Of a stretch of DNA of 64,000 bases, positions 54,214 through 64,000 are shown piece by piece; within the stretch, counting starts at the first letter, position 1; each line of letters opens with the position of its first letter. The notes under the pieces are model-generated. The model did not search any database. It was not told the origin of the DNA and worked only from the letters and a program-made list of their open reading frames with translations. This DNA is from Furcasterigmium furcatum. Lineage: Eukaryota > Ascomycota > Sordariomycetes > Glomerellales > Plectosphaerellaceae. The DNA is taken from the NCBI GenBank assembly GCA_001599815.1, contig BCIA01000002.1:3135626-3199625 (forward strand), written 5' to 3'. A program made the translations under genes and the position numbers.

Positions 54214-55295
54214 ATGGGGTCCAGTACTAGGAAGAAGAAGGAGAAGGCCAAGGACTTCCAGGTGCGCTCAGACAGAACTTTGAGAGTTCATGTATCATTC
54301 ATTGGCGCTGACACCCGCGACAGAAAACCAAGCTCAAGGTCGGAAAGCAGAAGGCCAAGCCAGCCAACTTCACAGACACGAGTTTCAAGGCCAAGTCCAT
54401 CTCTATGGGCCAGCAGAGCATCAACACCGAAGCACCAGAAGTCGGAACGCAGTTCAAGCACAGCCTGTCCCTCGCATCCACCTCCAGATCAGAAAAGACG
54501 AGAAAGGAGGCACTTTCCAACCTCACATCCCAGGTCGCCATGGGAATCAACCCCGTCGGCACGCCCACTCTCCTGAGCAAGCTCCTGCCCCTCATCTCAG
54601 ACGCCGCCGGCCCCGTCCGCGCCCAGCTGCTCAAGCTCTTCAGGACACTGCCAGCAGTAGAAGTCCGGAACCATGCAGAAAAGTGCGCCATGTACATCCG
54701 AGCCGGCATGACCCACCTTTCCACAGACATCAGCAACGACTCGTTATCAGTCCTCGAGTGGCTCCTTGACGTTGCGCGGGATGAGATCGTCTCGTGCCCC
54801 GGCGGCTGGGTAAAAACCCTCAACAGCTTCTGCGCCCTGATGGGGTGGACAGTATCTGCCAGCACCGGTTGGTCAAGCGCACCCAAGGCCGGCTTGAAGG
54901 CGAAGGATGCGCAATCACGAGCCCGCCAGCTTGCCGTCCTGACAAGATTCGTGGAAGCCGGCCTCGAGCCCGAGGCTGCGCCGGAGCGGAATCCAAATGC
55001 GTACTGGGATAGCATATATCGCCCACCTCGCACGGCCCATGCCTTCTCGTACTTGAATCTGTTCGGTACCCGGCGGGACGAGGAGGCGGAGATGTACAAT
55101 GACCGAGAGTCCAGGCAGCGAGTGTTCCATCGGCGGTTCGAGGCGTCGTTCGCCAAGGGCATGGAGCAGACGAAGAAAGAGGGCGGGTTGATTGGGCGGT
55201 CAGGGTCGTCGCTGGAAAAGGCGGTCAAGGATGGCATGATTGGCTTCGAGCCAACAACAGCTGTTGATTCTCAAGATCTCCTGGATCTGTGGTGA
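54214..55295 (+). CDS. IPI1: Pre-rRNA processing protein Ipi1 (Rix1 complex)
   Basis: Component of the Rix1-Ipi1-Ipi3 complex needed for ITS2 processing and late 60S maturation. Two exons, 54214-54261 and 54324-55295 (intron 54262-54323, GTGCGC...CAG, phase 0), encode 339 aa. The N-terminus is lysine-rich (MGSSTRKKKEKAKDF then KTKLKVGKQKAKPANFTDTSFK), followed by the Ipi1/Tex10 helical-repeat core. Visible signatures are SRSEKTRKEALSNLTSQV, PLISDAAGPVRAQLLKLF, NHAEKCAMYIRAGMTHLS and WLLDVARDEIVSCPGGWVKTL. The length matches fungal orthologues. It is the second ribosome-assembly factor in this window after RPF1. Confidence 0.93.
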
Positions 55296-56294
55296 ATGTG
55301 TTGAGAATTCTGCCCCGCAAATGCAGTGCCTGATTCACTCGGACTGGAGCGTGCCACTCTGGCGGTTTGTCCTGACATCCAGACGAGCCTGTGATGGCAC
55401 CTTGTGGCTGCTGGCCAAACAAACAGGAGTGTCACAACAGAGTGGTTTCAGCACTCGACTACCGAGAACTGTCCTTGCATGGGGAGAGAGACACGGATGC
55501 TTTCTTGGGCGACAAAGCAAACAAATGTCGGCCATGGGACCCGAGGTCTGGCTGTATCCAGGCTTCAAGACGTTTGGGCCAGACACCACAGTAAGGAATG
55601 CCTGCCAGGTCCCCAAGTAAGCAGTCTGCAATCATCCTTGCCGTCCTGCGCCATTGCATGGGCTTTTGTACACCCTTAGATTCCCGATTAGATACCCCTG
55701 AGCTGAGACCAAAGCCATCTTTCATCCACCTATGCACGGCATCTCTCCTTGGTACCTTGTCCATTGCAGTCCCCTGCACCATCGCTGCCCCGAATACAAA
55801 CAGCAGGAACGCTCTGCTGCAAGTTGCCACCTCCGCTCTTGATTCCTTCCTTCCCGATCTGTCATGTAGCCGGCCCTTGCTTTGTTCCTGCCTGGAGGCC
55901 GTTCCTGCCTATCGTGCACGCATGTGTGTCTCTGGCCCCGCGTGTTCCTGCACTTTGTTGTCGTAATATGCGGCTCATGACACGCAGCTGCCCGCTTGTG
56001 AAGCACCTGCCTCAGGACCAGTATCCCAGGTGGAAGATTCCGGACCTCTGCCCGGGGGTATTTATTCGGCCATTCCCAGCTCCCTCGCAACCTCCTTCTC
56101 TTCCCACTCACCCACAACCCTGATTCTCGTTGTTTTCCCCCAACTGAACAAGAATCTTCCCACAGCCTCCTCTTCTGCTTCGGTTGAGCTTCCTGCTTAA
56201 GCGTCACTCCCTTCCATTCCCCCCTCTCTCCCATCCCTCACTCGGTTCTTCCCAACTCACCTGAACCCATCGTTGTTTCCAGCATCGACACATC
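55296..56294. other. Intergenic stretch and leader of the DEAD-box helicase gene
   Basis: No gene is supported. A TATTTAT element at about 56060 is followed by a long CT-rich tract (56090-56240) that reaches the start codon. Confidence 0.45.
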
Positions 56295-58340
56295 ATGTCT
56301 GACACCTGGAACACCACCGACATGAAGTCGGCCCTGCCTGCCGACGACAACACCATCATGCCCTCCAACGGAGTCACCGATGACAACAACTCGCAGCCCA
56401 CTGCCCAGCCTGCTGCTGAGGGCGAGTGGTGCCACCGCAAGCCATACGACTACGCGGCGCACGCAGAGACCTGGGCGGGCAACGCTCCGGTTTACGAGTT
56501 CGATCCGAACGAGCTGGGCGAGGTTGGCCCCATCCATCCCGGCTTGGAGGTGGAGCTCTTCGGTGCTCCCGAGAACCGCAGTCTCAACAACACTGGCATT
56601 GCCTTTGACACGTAACCAGTGCCCATCTCCTCGATCTTCACAAGTCATCGCTAACTCTACGTAGCATCGATTCGATCAGCGTCGACCAGCGCGGCGAAAC
56701 CCAGATTATTCCCATCAGGACTTTCGACGAGGCTGGTCTGCATCCCGCCATGCGCAGGAACGTCGAGCTCGCGGGCTACCACGCCCCCACGCCCATTCAA
56801 CGTTACACCTTCCCTGCCATCCGCGATGGCCTGGACCTTGTGGCCATCGCCCAGACCGGTATGTGACCCCGTGCCGTACCTGACCAAGTTACTGATTCTT
56901 GTCCCCAAGGTTCTGGCAAAACTGCCAGCTATCTAATTCCCATTCTGAGCAAGCTGATGGGAAAGGCCAAGAAGCTGGCTGCCGCTCGCCCCAATCCCCT
57001 TGACTTCATTCCTGGAGTCACCCAAATGGTGAGGGCAGAGCCTCTCGTTGTTGTCGTGTGCCCAACTCGCGAGCTGGCCGTTCAGATTTTCAATGAGGCA
57101 CGCAAATTCTGCTACCGTACAATGCTCCGACCCTGCGTTACCTACGGTGGCGGTTCTCTCCGTGACCAGATCGAGCAGCTTGGAAGGGGCTGCGACGTTC
57201 TCATTGCCTCCCCCGGTCGTCTTTGCGACTTCATTGAACGTCCTCACGTTCTTTCCCTCCGTCGGATGCGATACCTCGTTCTTGACGAGGCTGATGAACT
57301 CCTCACCGACGGCTGGGCCGAGAATATTGAGTCGATCATGACTGGCGGAGGTAAGCTGCACCTTGCTCCCACCACATCACTGCCACTAACAAACAACCAC
57401 AGAACAGGAGGAAGGAAACGTGAAGTACATGCTCTTCTCGGCCACCTTCCCCAAGAACCTCCGAGACCTGGCCCGAACCCACCTCGCGACGAGCCATTCG
57501 CAGATCAGCGTGGGTCGCATTGGCAGCAGCCACGCGAACATCCTTCAGCGCGTGGTGGAGGTTCAGCCTGAGAACAAGCGGGAGATGCTCAAGGAGTACC
57601 TCAACTCTCTCCCCGCCGGCCGAACCATCATCTTCGTCAATGCCAAGCGCACGGCGGACGAAGTTGACGACTTCCTTTACAACAGCAACTTCCCTTGCAC
57701 CTCAATGCACGCCGACCGAACCCAGCTAGAGCGTGAGGCTGCGATGCGCGCTTTCCGTGCTGGAAACTGCCCGATTCTTGTCGCCACTGGTGTCAGCGCT
57801 CGTGGCATTGACGTCCAAAACGTCATGCACGTCATCAACTACGACCTTCCGAGCATGGACCACGGCGGAATCGAGGAATACACCCATCGTATCGGTATGT
57901 TGCCCTCCACTAGCACTGGATTCCAATGAAGACCATCCATCTGACTTACTGACTGTCGTCCAGGACGCACTGGCCGAATCGGTCACAAGGGTCTCGCCAC
58001 GTCGTTCTACGATGCGGAGCGTGATGCCGCTATTTCGAGCGTTCTCTGCCGGACTCTTCTCGAGACCGAGCAGGAAGTCCCCGACTTCCTCCAGCAGTAC
58101 ATGCCCCAGGGAGATGACCTCAAGAATCTGAAGTGGGAGACAAACTCCAACCCGGAGGACCGCCCCGCTGACAGTGGCGATGGTGGCTACGGTGATGGTG
58201 GCTACGGCGATGATGCCGGCGATGGCGCTGGAGGTGGCGGCTGGGGTGAGGACGGTGGTGCCGCTGGCAACGATGCTGGCGGTTGGAACTCCGGATCTGC
58301 CGAGGAGCAGACCAAGACCAGCGGCGGCGGTGGCTGGTAA
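56295..58340 (+). CDS. Ded1/DDX3-like DEAD-box RNA helicase
   Basis: ATP-dependent RNA helicase of the Ded1/Vasa branch. Five exons (56295-56611, 56665-56858, 56910-57350, 57403-57894, 57964-58340) encode 606 aa. All four introns are GT-AG, 51-69 bp. The Q motif is GYHAPTPIQ, and motif I is AQTGSGKT, created by the second splice. PTRELA, SPGR, DEAD, SAT, IIFVNAK, ARGID and HRIGRTGR (the last made by the fourth splice) follow in order. The insert AAARPNPLDFIPGVTQMVRA between motifs I and Ia is Ded1-like. The C-terminal tail is Gly/Asp/Trp-rich (GYGDGGYGDDAGDGAGGGGW) rather than RGG-rich. The N-terminus also lacks the usual fungal Ded1 start, so this is probably a paralogue rather than the main Ded1. 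Confidence 0.92.
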
Positions 58341-58821
58341 TGGGTTCCGGCAGCATCAGACTCTACTTGTGGGGGGCCCTGAGGTGATCACGATTCGAGA
58401 CAGACCGACAGACGGACGATTTCGAGTTCTAGGTTGTTTGACCAGGAGCAGGATCACATTTGGGCCAGGTTACCATAGATTTTCCAGAGTTGGAGGGGAT
58501 TGACAGATTCGGCCCCAGCTGCATTGGCAGATGTGGAGGCTAAATTCAACGAAAATCTGACATTAATGACCTTCTTTCGAGAGTGTGACTTTGACATGAT
58601 GGTTTGGTTGCCAGACTCAGGGCGGGAGACACTGGAGTCTCAATGATCACAGCAATTCCATCTGCCTACGTACTTCGAATGACGGATCACGGCCGCTCGA
58701 TGAACTTTTTTTTTTTGGTTATTCGCCAATCCGTTCGCAGACATTTTCTTCACCTAAGGAGTGCTTTCGGCAGTGGGGTTGGGCCCCTCCGTCCTATCTA
58801 TGATCCTCCTGGGGTGGTGAC
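58341..58821. other. Convergent 3' regions of the helicase and CAB2
   Basis: Nothing coding. An 11-T run lies at 58706-58716. Confidence 0.4.
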
Positions 58822-60075
58822 CTACGCGCCCAGTGCCCGGAACGAGCTGATGTGGTTCTCGTGCAGCTCCTCGATGGCAGGGATGATGAGGCTCTCAATC
58901 TCCACCTCGGGCTCGCCCTCGGGGAGCGTCGCGGGATCGAGGGGCTTATCCTCCTCGACGGTCTCCGGGCCGGGGGCCGGCGGGCTGGCAACTGCGGCGG
59001 CGATGCCGTGGTTCTGCTCGTGCTGGGGCTTGGCGTGCCTCGCCGCGCTGGGGACGCGGACCCAGCGGTCTGGGCGGCCGGGGCTGACGAAGACGACCTC
59101 CCACTTTCGCGTGGTGAGGAGGTTTCCGACGACGAGGTGGTGCTGGTACCTGTCGAGGGAGTAGCGGGCCTTGTGGACGAGGATGGCGGGGTCCGTCTCG
59201 AGCTTGAAGGAGACGATCATCTGGTTCGGGGCCCAGCCGTCGACGAGGTTCTTGAGGAACTTGGGCACGGGGTCGAGGTCGACGATGAGGCGCTTGGCGC
59301 GGGGGACGGAGGGGGAGGAGTCGAAGTTGTCGAACTCCTCGTCTGATTCTGTCGGCGCCTTGGCCGGCTTGGACGAGGCGGTCTGGAACTGGTCTGTGGC
59401 GTTTGTGCTCTGGATCTTGTGCTCTGCCATGCGCTCCGGGGGCACGAAGAAGTCGGAGACGGCGGCCGCGAGGTAGAGGAGGCCCGAGGGGCCGAGGGGA
59501 CGCATGAGGCTGGAGATTGAGCGGAGCTCGTGGAGGTAGTCCGTGATTGTGACGAAGGGGATGACCAGGAGGAGGTTCTGGCGCTTGGCGGCATTGTACT
59601 TGCGCAGGACGCCTAGCATCTTCTCCTGGTGGGAGGCATTGACGACGACGGCGCCCGAGGCGTCCTCTTGCATGAAGTCGAGGAAGCAGTCGGTGGCATG
59701 AGAGTAGTGCCGGCTGTAGGGCTGGAGGGAGAACTGGCGGTGGAGGAAGATGACGCCGTAGCCGGACTCGAGAAAGTACTCTGCCGACGTGGCGCCGCGG
59801 GTGCCGGCGCTGAAGTTGTCGACTGGTGGTGGTTAGCACTGGGGAAGAAGTCAGGTAATGTAATGGTGGATTCGCTTACTGAAGCGGACGGTGTTGCGCT
59901 CTAGGGGCACCGTTGTGCCACCGGAAGTGACGAGGACGACGCGGCGGTTGGCGGCAGCATGTTGGGCGATGAAGTCCCGGGCCAGGGCTTCATGCTTGGG
60001 CAGGTCTTTCGGCGGCGGGTTTGAGGAGAAGTAGTGATCCTCGGCGTCGTGGATGTTGTCCGCAGACGAAGACAT
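58822..60075 (-). CDS. CAB2: Phosphopantothenate-cysteine ligase
   Basis: Second-to-third step of coenzyme A synthesis: joins 4'-phosphopantothenate with cysteine. Two exons, 60075-59880 and 59822-58822 (intron 59823-59879, GTAAGC...CAG), encode 398 aa. The N-terminal nucleotide-binding region is VVLVTSGGTTVPLERNTVRF, and the splice then adds IDNFSAGTRGATSAEYFL. LLYLAAAVSDFFVPPERMAEHKIQS and NQMIVSFKLETDPAILVHKAR are strong family landmarks. A disordered acidic insert (SDEEFDNFDSS) separates them. The C-terminal extension is Pro/Glu-rich. I prefer the Met of MSSSADNIHDAEDHY (60075). An in-frame ATG at 60246 would add 57 Ser/Pro-rich residues that do not look like protein of this family. Confidence 0.92.
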
Positions 60076-61151
60076 TGTGGAGTGTGAGGATGCCGAGGAG
60101 AAGACGGAAGATGTGGGTGATGAAGGTCTTGGCGAGGGCGGGAGGTTGAAGGAAAGACTGAATGAGGATGAAGAATCCCTGGGGCTCGAGTGCGGCGAAG
60201 AGCGACAAGCGCAGCACCTAGGCTGGGTCTCTGTGTACGTCGCCATTGTGTCAGCAATTGTGATTCAGAATCTTGAAATTTAATAGGCAGTAAGTTGGCA
60301 TTTCCGGCAGCTCCAAAAACACCAGACCAACATGGACTCCGATGGTTCAGAGCTGTGTGTATATAAGTGTTGCAACTCTCACGGCCAACGTCATGTCACG
60401 TCCGGCCGGCTAGCGGCCGACTCGAGACAGCCGGACCTCGGTCCCCGGCAAAGGGGGACGACCCAAAATATCTCCAACAAGAATTCAACCAAAGATCTGC
60501 TTCTTTCGAAGAAATCACATTCCAATCATCGGGCAGAATAGACAACTTGGCAGCTGAGAAGAGAATGCAGCTCACTCACCTCGGAGGATCCGGCGTCACC
60601 GGAGTCCGGACCAATACACGGTCGAGTCGGTATGCAGACCCTTTTGAGTCTTTTTGAGGAAGAATCTCGTGACAACCCACAAGAGTGTGACAGCTGTCAG
60701 AAGGATCGACGAGCAGCACAGTATCCAGGCGGCATCCGTGTGCCCGAAAGTCCAAAGGGTTGGTTCGTAATTAGACTGTGGTCCGAGAAGTTGGAGGGTG
60801 AAAGGGGAACGGTTAAAGCCCGCGCGGAGAAGAGGCACGGGGTCGGGCCGAGTGTGGCCCCACTTCCGGGACAGATTCTTCGGCGGACATTTGGGCACAC
60901 GTCCGGGCTTGGTGTCGATTTGCCCCGATGCGGACGTGGGGGATTCGCGGACGAAATGATATGATCTTTTGAGTTGTTATGATCAATAAAAATCAATGCT
61001 ATGCTGTACTTGGCATATGAAGAATGCAGACGCTTTTCTGAGCCCTCTCCATGTACTTTTCGAGGCCAGTCCAAACCAACGTATTCATGAATAGGGGTAA
61101 ACACCAATTCCCCCTTTTTGATGACCACCCGGGGCCATCACCATCACCACC
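60076..61151. other. Intergenic stretch, CAB2 promoter and 3' flank of the MFS gene
   Basis: TATATAAG at 60358-60365 (readable as a TATA box on either strand) lies upstream of CAB2. No further gene is supported. Confidence 0.4.
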
Positions 61152-62757
61152 TTAGAAAATGGCCAGCACCTTCCACCCAACACACACCACCTTGGCCGCC
61201 CACAGCGCCAGGAACGAGCCAACATAGATAGCGCCAGTCATGACAATGAGCCCCATGTAATCGCCTCCATTCGCAGTGAGCACCTCTCCTGCGATCGGGA
61301 TACCCAGGAGACAAGAAAATGCCACCAGCGTGTAGGTCGTGGCATAGTAACGCCCGTAGTTCTCCGTCCTGCACAGCCGTCCGATACACACGGGGCTGAT
61401 GCTGATGTTGTTCCCGCTGGCAAAGCCGAACAGCACCACGAAGACCACGATGCCGGCCGTCGTCCCGCCAAAGGGCAGCCACACGGCCAGACACGCGAAG
61501 ATGCTCAGCGCGACGGCGAGCATGTTCGAGTTGAACGCGCCAAAGTGATCGCCCCACCAGCCCGCCAGGACACGGCCGAAGACGCTCCCCGCGTTGAGCA
61601 CTGCGAGCATCTGGTAGCTCAGGTCCTTGTCGAAGCCCTTGGAGACCATGTAGCTGGAGATGTACGTCAGGGGGATGAAGAGCGAGAACTCGAGCAGGAA
61701 GACGCCGACGGTGGTGAGCGCGAAGGCCGGGTCGCGGAGGATACGCAGGTCGGGGTGCGGCGATGCCTCACGGGCGGGAGGAAGGCGGGTGCGAATGAGG
61801 AAGTTGGCGGCGAGGCAGCAGGCGAGGCAGACGAAGCCGATGATGCGGACGGCCCAGGCGAAGCCGACGCGGTCGAAGAGGGCGTGCAGGGCGAGGGGGA
61901 AGGCGATACCACCGAGGGAGCCGCCGGAGGAGGCAATACCTGTTGCGAGGCCGCGGCGGGCACGGAACCAGTGTCCCACGGCGGCGATGGAGGGGGTGAA
62001 GAGGAGCGAGGCGCCCACGCCGTTGAGGAGGCCGAAAGAGAGCATGAAGTGCCAGTATTCTGGGGAAAGGTCAGTCCGAGAGCCCCGTCTCTTCTTGGGA
62101 GATCAACCCACGCGTGCAGATACTTAAGAGCATGATGCTTGCGATGTGCATTATGGTGCCGGACAGCACCAGCCATCGGGACCCGTACTTGTCGAAGATG
62201 GGACCGATGTATATGCCACAACCGAACACTGCCAACCTCCGGGTTAGTGACTGCATTATGAGCTACTCATCGTGTCTGGGGAGTAGAGACATGTTGCAAA
62301 GCTCCCGAAACACCCAGGATAAGGGGGACATACCCAGGAACGTGTATACTGAGAAGATCCATCCGACAGCACCGTCACTGTAGCCGGCGAGCTGGTTGGA
62401 GCCGATGTACAGATGGAAGGTCGCAATGGTGTTCATGATGCCCAGGCCGGAGAAGAGGGCCAGCCACGATCCGGCGACGACCGACCAGGCGCGCAGGCCG
62501 CCCTCGGGAAAGGTGGGCTCGTCATCGGCTCCCTCGGCGTCGTCTGGGCCTGAGTCGGTGCCGGAGTGCTGGGGCCGCTCGGCAGGGGTCCACGGCCGAG
62601 TCTCTCGAGAGAGCGACGGCAGGTCCTTGGTCACGCTGCCCTCGGCGTTGAGGTACTGCGCGGCGCTCTCGTGCTTCTGCAGCGTGCGTGAGTCGTCCAC
62701 CGACGGGGCGCGGCGCCTCTTCTCCGCCTGGATGTCGTGCTTGGGGTCGAAGTCCAT
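61152..62757 (-). CDS. MFS transporter, monocarboxylate-porter (MCT/Mch) family
   Basis: Twelve-helix membrane transporter. Three exons, 62757-62334, 62228-62112 and 62059-61152, encode 482 aa. Introns are 62229-62333 (GTATGT...CAG) and 62060-62111 (GTGGGT...CAG). For the second intron a donor 12 bp earlier (GTATCT) is also in phase; I prefer GTGGGT because it yields MLLSICTQYWHFML, which aligns with the family. The first 85 residues are hydrophilic, ending EPTFPEGGLRAWSVVAGSW, the standard entry to fungal MCT homologues. FHLYIGSNQLAGYSDGAVGWIFSVYTFL, AAVGHWFRARRGLATGIASSGGSLGG and GWWGDHFGAFN are further landmarks. Yeast relatives carry riboflavin (Mch5) or unknown substrates. No substrate can be named here. 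Confidence 0.88.
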
Positions 62758-64000
62758 GACGGGCTTCCTTTTTTCCTGTTGGGGTCCCGTCCGTCCTATA
62801 TCCGGGGATGGATGGCTTCAGGGGCAGCGAGCAATCTGCATTGATTTCACCTGAGAAACACAGTCACAGCAGAGAGAGTCCTCGGGCATGCCACTCGGCC
62901 GACGGTTGAAGTAGGGAAAAATCGAATCATTCCTTCGCGCGCAGACTTTCCCGCCTGGGCGTGGAGGGCGGCGATTTATAATGGAAATTGTACGTGGTGG
63001 ATTGCGCTGTTCCTCTAAGGGAATCTGATGGGCATGGGGACGGCCTAGCATGGGGACAAGGGGACAAGACAAGGGGAGGCAAGCACCGGGCCGGGTTGAA
63101 GCTCCGAACTGGCGTGCGGCCATCGGGTAAGGCCCCGAAAGGCTCACACTCGAATTGACCTTCTCCACCGGGCAGGGCAGCCATTGATTGAGCCGTTCAT
63201 TTCTTGGGCACCGCATCATCACTGGTGGTGTTGTTTGCGAAGGTTCCGGCGCCTATGGACTTTCTTTGCCGGCCGGAAGCACTAAGGACGGACCAGTTGG
63301 CTGCCCTCTCGTCTGCACTGCCAGCCCCTGGATGCAGAGTCCTGCAGCCTGGTCGGGGGCTGGCAGAAGATCCAAGTGGTTGGCAAAGGGATGGCGGGCT
63401 GCGGTGCCAGGAGACCTCATCACGGGACGAGTGATCTGACAGCATCATGCAGAACGATGCAGAGGCTGTCACACTGTTGCGTTGCGTTGCGTTGCATTGG
63501 ACCGACCTCCATGGAGCAAACAAGCAGAGGCCAAGAGTGCTGCTTTGTGGGGGTTCCATGTCCCTTGCTTGTGTGAAGAAGGCTGCTTTCTGAGCCAATC
63601 CGCATCCTTGGGGGAACAAAAAAGTTCCGATTGAGGTTCTCTGTGGCTTCGACTCAAAGATTGAAGGCTTGCCGAGTTGCTAGGTCAATCCAGCTCCTAG
63701 GGCTGAGTTCTTGAGCAACGCCAGGCTGTGTACACATTCAAGAGCGCTGGGATGGATGTTTTGGGGGCAAACAGTGTATCTTCACAGAAGAAATCTAGAC
63801 GTCTTGGGGTCGCTTCAGCCTCAGGAGTCTCCCGAGGTCGTCGACGCAGCCAAGAGTCGCATAGGGGGTGGTATCCTCAGTACGTGCACTCACTCAATTC
63901 TTCTGAACCGCTCGGTCATGGATCATTTCATGTTCGCTCCCCAACGCTCCCCAACGGCAATTATTGGGTGCCCTCATTAATCGGGCATAAAGCGGCGCTG
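62758..64000. other. Intergenic stretch to window end
   Basis: A TATAAAT box reads on the minus strand at 62974-62980, about 220 bp upstream of the MFS start. Short GTTGC repeats lie at 63477-63496. No gene is supported up to base 64000. Confidence 0.45.

Overview
This window is nuclear DNA from a filamentous ascomycete, most likely a Sordariomycete. The genes are GC-rich and intron-containing. Most introns are 49-77 bp, with GTNNGT donors, CTRAY-like branch sites and YAG acceptors. Gene content is typical of that group: a LaeA-type methyltransferase, Zn2Cys6 regulators, a secreted LPMO, a Mal-type sugar porter and a fungal UDP-glucose 4,6-dehydratase. I support 21 protein genes and one tRNA. 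Exon joins were worked out by eye from splice signals and reading frame; no search was run.

Left part (1-13.4 kb), housekeeping: the 5' part of a CLA4/PAK kinase gene cut by the window edge; a divergent pair of glycyl-tRNA synthetase (with alternative starts for mitochondrial and cytosolic forms) and the ribosome-assembly factor RPF1; a triose-phosphate/nucleotide-sugar-type transporter; and a UDP-glucose 4,6-dehydratase.

Accessory stretch (15.5-28.5 kb): a LaeA-like methyltransferase with a nuclear-type basic tail, a Zn2Cys6 regulator divergent from a short-chain dehydrogenase (a perfect 13-bp inverted repeat lies between them), two secreted proteins (an LPMO with an Arg-rich C-terminal exon and an HExxH protein), a local AT-rich patch, and an unrecognised gene whose product carries repeated Tyr-rich modules. 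tRNA-Gly(GCC) follows.

Middle (29.5-50 kb): a methionine permease and a TauD-type dioxygenase in the same orientation (a plausible sulfur-acquisition pair), a ZNFX1/Hrr1/SAD-3-type helicase with an NF-X1 finger, SAGA subunit SPT8, a divergent sugar porter and glutamate decarboxylase, and a large conserved protein of unknown function with a 729-bp first intron.

Right part (53-62.8 kb): a Roadblock/LC7 protein divergent from IPI1 (Rix1 complex), a Ded1-like DEAD-box helicase, phosphopantothenate-cysteine ligase (CAB2) and an MCT-family major facilitator.

The most notable sequence-level observations are three inferred GC-AG introns, the alternative-start architecture of the synthetase gene, the palindrome in the regulator/dehydrogenase promoter, and the RNAi-type helicase. 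I did not find a clearly new multi-gene system. The best candidates for undescribed biology are the repeat-module protein at 26862-28462, the three-gene neighbourhood at 16389-21220 and the large unknown protein at 47382-51408.
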